A stretch of 64,000 nt of DNA from Streptomyces antibioticus (GTDB taxonomy: Bacteria; Actinomycetota; Actinomycetes; Streptomycetales; Streptomycetaceae). The stretch lies in contig NZ_CM007717.1 in NCBI RefSeq assembly GCF_002019855.1, forward strand, positions 3,288,645 to 3,352,644, given 5' to 3'. Below are positions 59,250 through 64,000 of this stretch, one piece after another. Made by a program: the position numbers and the translations under genes. How positions within the stretch are numbered: the stretch's first letter is position 1; every line of letters starts with the position of its first letter. Below the pieces are notes generated by a model. The model saw only the letters and a program-made list of their open reading frames with translations. It was not told the origin of the DNA and searched no databases.

Positions 59250-59846
59250 TCAGCCCGCGAGGTGTCCCAGGTCGTTCCAGCTCTCGACGGCCGGCTCGCC
59301 GTACGCCCAGCCCAGGACGGACAGCGAGGTCGGGTTCAGCCGGATCCGGGCCGCGAAGTCCAGCGGCAGTCCCAGCCACCGCGCCCCGATCGACCTGAGG
59401 ATGTGCCCGTGGGCGAAGACCAGCACGTCCCGGTCGGCGGACCGCGCCCAGGCCACGACCTCGTCCGCGCGGGCGGTGACCTCGGCGAGGGACTCGCCCT
59501 CGGGGACGCCGTCGCGCCAGATCAGCCAGCCCGGCCGGACCGCCTGGATCTCGGCGGGGGTCATGCCCTCGTAGGCGCCGTAGTCCCACTCCATGAGCGT
59601 GTCCCAGGTGTCGGCGCGCTCACCGAAGCCCGCCAGCTCGCACGTCTCCCGCGCGCGTGCCAGCGGGCTGGTGCGTATCTCGACGTCGTCCAGGCCGTCG
59701 AACGGCGCCCGGTGCAGCCGTTCGCCGAGCAGTTTCGCTCCCCGGCGGCCCTCCTCCAGGAGCGGCACGTCGGTCCTGCCGGTGTGCTTGCCGGACAGCG
59801 ACCACTCCGTCTGTCCGTGCCGGGCCAGCAGGATGCGCGGTGCCAT
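59250..59846 (-). CDS. Histidine phosphatase (PGM-like)
   Basis: 198 residues of the phosphoglycerate mutase-like superfamily. The catalytic [11 protein letters not shown] (phospho-His), [14 protein letters not shown], the acid-base Glu in [16 protein letters not shown], and the second His in [21 protein letters not shown] are all present. Cytoplasmic. Substrate could be a sugar or metabolite phosphate (CobC- and GpmB-like proteins share this outline). ATG 59846 follows GGAAAGG by about 7 nt. Convergent with the TPR regulator. Confidence 0.87.
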   Translation of the reverse strand: MAPRILLARHGQTEWSLSGKHTGRTDVPLLEEGRRGAKLLGERLHRAPFDGLDDVEIRTSPLARARETCELAGFGERADTWDTLMEWDYGAYEGMTPAEIQAVRPGWLIWRDGVPEGESLAEVTARADEVVAWARSADRDVLVFAHGHILRSIGARWLGLPLDFAARIRLNPTSLSVLGWAYGEPAVESWNDLGHLAG

Positions 59847-60051
59847 GGGGGACCTTTCCGGGACGACCCCGAGAGGGATCGGGGAGAAATCGGGGGCGGG
59901 ACCCCTCCATCATCGCGCACCCTGGGAGGGGGCAACCCGGGGGGCGATCTGAGCGTCTTTGAGTGCCGGGGGCGCTCGGACCGGGCGCGTTCGTACGACG
60001 TAAAGTGGCTCGTTCCGCGCGCCGCGCGACATGAAGGGGGAGGCGATCGGA

Positions 60052-61029
60052 TTGCCGCAGACCGAGACACCGGGCACCGAGGCGGCCCCACGCACCCGGC
60101 TGCGCTGGTGGACCGAGCTGCCGTTGATCCTGCTGGTGTACGCCTGCTACTCGGCGGGCCGGCTGCTGGCGCGGGGCGACGTGACGACCGCCGTCGACCA
60201 CGGCCTGGCGATCCTGCGCTTCGAGAAGGCGCTGTACCTCAACGCCGAGCATCCGCTGAACCGCCTGTTCACACGCGAGGCGTGGCTCGGCGTCCCGGCC
60301 GACTTCTGGTACGCCTCGCTGCACTACGTGGTCACCCCGGCGATCCTGGTCTGGCTGTTCCGCTCGCGCGCGGAGATATACCGGGCGGCCCGCACCTGGC
60401 TGATGACGTCGACCTTCATAGGTCTGATCGGCTTCACCCTGCTGCCGACCTGCCCGCCCCGGCTGCTGGCCGAGAGCCACGGCTTCGTGGACACGATGGC
60501 CCAGTACAGCTCGTACGGCTGGTGGGGCGGCGAGGCGAGCGCCCCGCGCGGGATGGGCGGCATGACCAACCAGTACGCGGCGATGCCGAGTCTGCACGTG
60601 GGCTGGGCGCTGTGGTGCGGTGTGATCCTGTGGCGGCACGGCGGCACCCGGCTGGCGAAGACCGCCGCGATCGTGTACCCGCTGGTGACGACGATCGTGG
60701 TGATGGGCACCGCCAACCACTACTTCCTCGACGCGGCCGCGGGCGCGGCCGTGATGGGCGTCGGCCTGCTGCTGGCCCCGCTCGTGATGCGCGCGGCCGA
60801 CCGGGTCAAGGCGGCCTTCGCGGCCCGCTCCACGACCGCCGGTGCCGTCGCCGTACCGCCGGTCCCGGCGGACTCCCTGGGCGCATCCGCCTCGATTGTC
60901 AGTGGCGGATGCCAGACTTCCACGGGTGAGCGAATTCCACGGCAGCGCGACTCAGGGTTCGGGTCCGGAACCGAACCCGGTGCCTCCCCCTCGGACGCGG
61001 GGGACGGCGCTCCGGCAGCGGCTCGCTGA
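60052..61029 (+). CDS. PAP2-superfamily membrane phosphatase/transferase
   Basis: 325 residues, six spans. The phosphatase motifs LPTCPPRLL, MPSLHVGWALW (His of C2) and GTANHYFLDAAAGA (His of C3) match the PAP2/AUR1-like branch, which acts on lipid phosphates or transfers a phospho-head group in the membrane. TTG 60052 is 8 nt after GGGGGAGG, so I prefer it over ATG 60031, which has no ribosome site. The last 65 residues are low-complexity and run 104 nt into the next gene, unusually long for an overlap; this tail may be the result of a lost stop. Confidence 0.8.
   Translation: MPQTETPGTEAAPRTRLRWWTELPLILLVYACYSAGRLLARGDVTTAVDHGLAILRFEKALYLNAEHPLNRLFTREAWLGVPADFWYASLHYVVTPAILVWLFRSRAEIYRAARTWLMTSTFIGLIGFTLLPTCPPRLLAESHGFVDTMAQYSSYGWWGGEASAPRGMGGMTNQYAAMPSLHVGWALWCGVILWRHGGTRLAKTAAIVYPLVTTIVVMGTANHYFLDAAAGAAVMGVGLLLAPLVMRAADRVKAAFAARSTTAGAVAVPPVPADSLGASASIVSGGCQTSTGERIPRQRDSGFGSGTEPGASPSDAGDGAPAAAR
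60913..60918 (+). promoter_or_regulatory. -10-like CAGACT box before the nuclease gene
   Basis: CAGACT ends 7 nt before GTG 60926. There is no ribosome site, so the nuclease-helicase operon may begin with a leaderless message inside the PAP2 gene. Confidence 0.35.
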
Positions 61030-62104
61030 GCTGCGCGGCCCCGACGTCCCGGCGAAGGCGCTGGACGCCCGGGCCCTCGCGGCGCTCGCCGCGAACCCGG
61101 GCTGCAAGCGCCGCGCCCTGCTCGACGGCGCCGGGGTGAACAAGGCGGCGCTGGCCGGGGCGCTGGGCTCCCCGTCGGCCTTCGGGCAGTCCCAGTTCGC
61201 CCTCACGCGCGGCAACGCCTTCGAGGCGAAGGTGAAGGCGGACGGCGGTGCCGAACTGCTCCGCCTGGTGCACGAACGGCTGGACCCGGGGGCTGAGCCC
61301 CCGGCCTCCGCGAGCGTCCCCGACCTCACCGCGTCCGGCCCCGAGGGCCGTACCGCGCGGACGGCGCTGGCACTGCGCGAGGCCACCGGTCCCGCGCGCG
61401 GCACCTGGACCCTGCTCGACCACCCGATGCTCGCGCTGGAGGTGGCCGGCTCCCCCGCCTTCCTGGAGCCGGACGCCGTGGTGGTGCACCCGGACGGCAC
61501 CTGGACCGTCGTGGAGATCAAGTCCTTCCCGATGCTGGACGGCTCGGCGGACCCCGCGAAGGTCGGCGCCGCCGCCCGGCAGGCCGCCGTCTACGTGCTG
61601 GCCCTGGAGGAGGTCGCCGCCCGGCTCGACCCCGCGCCGAAGGTCCGCCACCGGGTGCTGCTGGTCTGCCCCAAGGACTTCTCCAACCTGCCGACGGCGT
61701 CCGCCGTGGACGTGCGCAAGCAGCGCGCGGTCACCAGCCGCCAGCTCGCCCGGCTCACCCGCGTCCAGGACATCGCCGACGCGCTCCCCGAAGGGATCTG
61801 CTTCTCCCCCGAACTGCCCGCCGAGCAGCTCACGGCGGCCGTCGAGGCCGTCCCGGCGACGTACGCGCCGGAGTGCCTGGCCGCGTGCGAGCTGGCGTTC
61901 CACTGCCGGGACCGGGCCCGCGCGGCCGGCGCGGTGACCAGCCTGGGCCGGTCCGTCCGCGCCGACCTGGGCGGGCTGAGCCGGGTCGACGACGTCCTGG
62001 CGGCCGCGCGCGGCGAGGCCGGGGACCCCGAGGACCCGGCCGTCGCCGCCCTGCGCCGGGCCGCCCGGCTGCGCGCCGAGGCACTGGGGGCGATGTGTCC
62101 CTGA
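60926..62104 (+). CDS. PD-(D/E)XK-type nuclease
   Basis: 392 residues. Conserved piece ALEVAGSPAFLEPDAVVVHPDGTWTVVEIKSFP (about 170-200) shows the D-x(n)-E-x-K core of the PD-(D/E)XK nucleases, on the usual strand-turn-strand pattern. A later block with C-x3-C (CLAACELAFHC, about 315) is like the iron-sulfur/zinc Cys cluster in RecB/AddB or Cas4 nucleases, though only three Cys fit well. It starts at GTG 60926 inside the PAP2 gene. It is the first of three genes that overlap: nuclease, uncharacterised protein, helicase. Expected role: DNA cleavage or repair with that helicase. Confidence 0.75.
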   Translation: MSEFHGSATQGSGPEPNPVPPPRTRGTALRQRLAELRGPDVPAKALDARALAALAANPGCKRRALLDGAGVNKAALAGALGSPSAFGQSQFALTRGNAFEAKVKADGGAELLRLVHERLDPGAEPPASASVPDLTASGPEGRTARTALALREATGPARGTWTLLDHPMLALEVAGSPAFLEPDAVVVHPDGTWTVVEIKSFPMLDGSADPAKVGAAARQAAVYVLALEEVAARLDPAPKVRHRVLLVCPKDFSNLPTASAVDVRKQRAVTSRQLARLTRVQDIADALPEGICFSPELPAEQLTAAVEAVPATYAPECLAACELAFHCRDRARAAGAVTSLGRSVRADLGGLSRVDDVLAAARGEAGDPEDPAVAALRRAARLRAEALGAMCP

Positions 62105-63684
62105 TCGCCTCCCTCGCCCGTCTCGAGGCCCTGACCACCGGCCGCGCCCAGCCCGCCGCCACCGTCCGGCACCGGCACCTCTCCGACCGGCCGCTGGTCT
62201 TCGTGCCGCTGACCACCGCCGGTGAGGCGGGCGCCCCGCTCGGCGCGCTCGTCGGCACCGACCGGGACGCGCCGCGGCTGCTGGCCGTGCCGCAGCCGCG
62301 CGACCGCGACCTCAGGTTCGCGTTCCTGGCCGAACTGGCCGACGTGGTGCTGCCGTACATCGACTCCTACGCGGACGGTGTGGAGGCCGCCGAGCGCACC
62401 GACACCGACCCCGAGACCGGCAAGCGCGTCAAGGTCGAGGTCGAGCTGTGCTCCGACGCGCCGCAGCTCGTCGTGCCGAGCCGCGCGGGCGTCGAGTACA
62501 TCCGCCTCCTCGGCCGCTCGATGCGCTTCCGGCGTACGGCGGAGCAGGACCCGGAGACCCCGTACCCCGCGCCCCCGCGCGTGCCGCTGCTCGGCCGGTG
62601 GCTGACGCACTTCGGGGAGCGGGCGCGGGTGCCCGGCTCGTCGCTGCTCCTCGCGCTCACCGACGTGCTCGGCCGGCACTGGGCGACCGGGCAGTCCGGC
62701 CTGGAGGACCAGCATCTGGGCGCGCTGCTCGCCTGGATCGCCCCGCCGGACGGTACGACGGGCGCCGAGGCGGCCCTGCGCGCGGAGCTGGCGCGGGACG
62801 CGGGCGGGCAGTTGCTGTGCCCGCCGGCCGGCCCGGCCACCGACCCGGCGTTCGACAACAAGCTGCTCGCCCCGGCCATCGAGCGCTACGACCGCGCGCG
62901 GACCGCCCTCGCCGCCGCGGAGGACGGCCTGGAGGCCGACGACCGGCTGGGCGCGCTGACCGGCGCCGAGCGGGAGATCCACGAGCTGGTGCGCAGCCGC
63001 ACGCTGCCCACCTGGGAGCGGGTGTGGGAGGGCCTCGACCTGCTGCGGGCGCTGCCCGAGGGGGCGCATGTCGAGGAGCGGTGGACCCGTGACCGCTGGT
63101 CGTTCACCGGCCACCGGGACCGGGTCGTGGCCGGCGAGCCCCCGCAGCCGCGCCGGGACGACGCGGTGACCGCCGCGAACAAACTGGCCACGCGCGAGCG
63201 GGAGCAGGCCCGGCTCGAGGCGCAGGAGGCGCTGGACGACCCGCTGGTGATGGCGGGGCGGCGGCTCGCCGGGGAGGCGTTCGCGGGCGAGGTCGTCGAC
63301 GTCGTGATGGCGTACAGCGAGGGGAAGCGGCCCAGTCCGCGCCCACTGGTGACCGTCCGCACGGACGACCGGCCGCATCTCGCCGAGCGGGCGAAGGTGT
63401 TCCGGTCGCTGGGCGGGAAGCCGCAGGCGGCGGAGTTCGTGGAGCGGCCCGCCGAGGATCTGCTGGTGCTGCGGATCGTGGACAAGATGGGCCGCGGCAA
63501 GGAGCCCGAGCCGGGGTCGGTGCCCGAGAAGGGCGACCGGCTCTGTTTCACGCTGTTCGAGCACGAGCAGCGCGGCGGCGCGAAGCTGCCGGACCCGGAG
63601 GAGACGCCGTGGACGCACGGCGGTCCGCCCGGGGAGCGGGCCCCCGAGGCCCCCGACTCCGTCACCCAGGAGGACGTCCTGTGA
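62095..63684 (+). CDS. Uncharacterised protein of nuclease-helicase operon
   Basis: 529 residues that I do not recognise. Soluble, Arg/Glu-rich, no signal or membrane span, no nucleotide or metal motif I can name. Visible blocks: HLSDRPLVFVPLTTAGEAGAPLGALVGTD (about 25-60), VEYIRLLGRSMRFRRTAEQ (about 140), a helical middle with AFDNKLLAPAIERYDRARTALAAAEDGLEADDRLGAL, and a long coiled-coil-like stretch (AANKLATREREQARLEAQEALDD, about 360). GTG 62095 overlaps the nuclease stop by 10 nt; GGGGGCGAT precedes it. Its stop overlaps the helicase start (GTGA). Tight coupling says it belongs to the same complex, perhaps as a loader or structural subunit. Confidence 0.7.
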   Translation: MSLIASLARLEALTTGRAQPAATVRHRHLSDRPLVFVPLTTAGEAGAPLGALVGTDRDAPRLLAVPQPRDRDLRFAFLAELADVVLPYIDSYADGVEAAERTDTDPETGKRVKVEVELCSDAPQLVVPSRAGVEYIRLLGRSMRFRRTAEQDPETPYPAPPRVPLLGRWLTHFGERARVPGSSLLLALTDVLGRHWATGQSGLEDQHLGALLAWIAPPDGTTGAEAALRAELARDAGGQLLCPPAGPATDPAFDNKLLAPAIERYDRARTALAAAEDGLEADDRLGALTGAEREIHELVRSRTLPTWERVWEGLDLLRALPEGAHVEERWTRDRWSFTGHRDRVVAGEPPQPRRDDAVTAANKLATREREQARLEAQEALDDPLVMAGRRLAGEAFAGEVVDVVMAYSEGKRPSPRPLVTVRTDDRPHLAERAKVFRSLGGKPQAAEFVERPAEDLLVLRIVDKMGRGKEPEPGSVPEKGDRLCFTLFEHEQRGGAKLPDPEETPWTHGGPPGERAPEAPDSVTQEDVL

Positions 63685-64000
63685 CCATCGAGGAAGCCGT
63701 CGAGGAAGGCGTCGAGGGAGGCGCGGCGGGGGCCGGGGCCGTCCTCGACCCCGGTACCGCCGCCGGACGCGCGACGGACGCGATCCTGCGGGACACCCTG
63801 CACGGCACCGCGCGCGGGGTGGTCGTGGACTCCCCGCCCGGGGCCGGCAAGTCCACGCTCGTGGTCCGCGCGGCGCTGGAACTCGCCGACGTGGGGCGCC
63901 CGTTGATGGTGGTCGCGCAGACCAACGCGCAGGTGGACGACCTGGTGCTGCGGCTCGCCGAGAAGAGCCCCGGGCTGCCGGTGGGCCGGCTGCACAGCAG
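63681..64000 (+). CDS. SF1-type helicase/AAA ATPase, cut by window end
   Basis: The first 106 residues are visible. After about 40 residues comes VVVDSPPGAGKSTLVVRAALELA, a Walker A of the SF1 (UPF1/Dna2-like) type, then VVAQTNAQVDDLVLRLAEKSPG, matching motif Ia (TN-x-QVDDLV). GTG 63681 overlaps the previous stop by 4 nt, behind AGGAGGACG. Its motif II, III and VI lie past the window, so helicase identity is inferred from these two blocks. Together with the nuclease two genes earlier it suggests a helicase-nuclease pair. Confidence 0.78.
   Translation, partial: MTIEEAVEEGVEGGAAGAGAVLDPGTAAGRATDAILRDTLHGTARGVVVDSPPGAGKSTLVVRAALELADVGRPLMVVAQTNAQVDDLVLRLAEKSPGLPVGRLHS

Noticed and set aside
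1..64000. CRISPR array, prophage or insertion sequence
   Set aside because: No regularly spaced repeats, integrase, terminase or transposase motifs were seen on either strand.

Overview
The window is chromosomal DNA from a Streptomyces-type actinomycete. GC content is very high, third codon positions are almost always G or C, GTG and TTG starts are common, and the one in-frame TTA codon I found lies in adpA. Secreted proteins carry Sec, Tat or lipoprotein signals. From memory, the order TetR-acc-hmgL-acdH / desE-desABCD / glmS2 / adpA-orn / cebR-cebEFG-bglC is that of the SCO2770-SCO2798 part of the Streptomyces coelicolor core chromosome. I see no transposase, integrase, CRISPR array or rRNA. 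The only RNA gene found is a tRNA-His.

Layout. 0.2-10.6 kb holds mostly export and degradation genes: a GH3 hexosaminidase, a small lipoprotein, an S37 tripeptidyl aminopeptidase, a small secreted protein, a 1,253-residue fused ABC exporter, a beta-lactamase-fold hydrolase and a secreted endonuclease I. 10.6-15.0 kb holds a ThDP enzyme and a ureohydrolase in one operon, divergent from a PucR-type regulator. 15.0-24.5 kb is acyl-CoA metabolism: a phosphatase-like protein, TesB thioesterase, LCAD-like dehydrogenase, TetR regulator, and a carboxylase (beta and alpha)-HMG-CoA lyase-acyl-CoA dehydrogenase operon that looks like leucine catabolism. 24.6-30.9 kb is desferrioxamine synthesis and uptake (desE, desABCD) under two iron boxes. 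31-38 kb holds a DUF4429/SHOCT protein, a Tat-exported purple-acid-phosphatase-like enzyme, a small conserved protein, glmS2, a YaaH-family membrane protein and a universal stress protein.

38.3-48 kb is the developmental and sugar-uptake core: adpA (bldH), oligoribonuclease orn, tRNA-His, two membrane proteins, then the cellobiose regulon cebR, cebEFG, bglC with two CebR boxes. 48-51.5 kb is an accessory-looking patch: a decayed VapB-like antitoxin, an RsbW-like ATPase, a WhiJ-type XRE regulator with two tandem DUF397 proteins, a Trypco2-domain protein and a DnaJ-type zinc-finger membrane protein. 51.6-60 kb holds a GH18/CBM2 chitinase-type enzyme, a two-component system, a spermidine-synthase-like protein, an NsdA-like TPR regulator and a histidine phosphatase.

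60-64 kb holds a PAP2-type membrane phosphatase and a tightly overlapping operon of a PD-(D/E)XK-type nuclease, an uncharacterised 529-residue protein and an SF1-type helicase cut by the window edge. That operon is the best candidate here for an undescribed DNA-processing system. The regulatory DNA is also informative: two GTTAA-N6-TTAAC-like operators, a perfect 20-bp palindrome before the glmS2 locus, a CebR box lying on the bglC start codon, at least five strong hairpin terminators, and about seven genes whose -10-like box sits 6-8 nt before the start codon (leaderless architecture).
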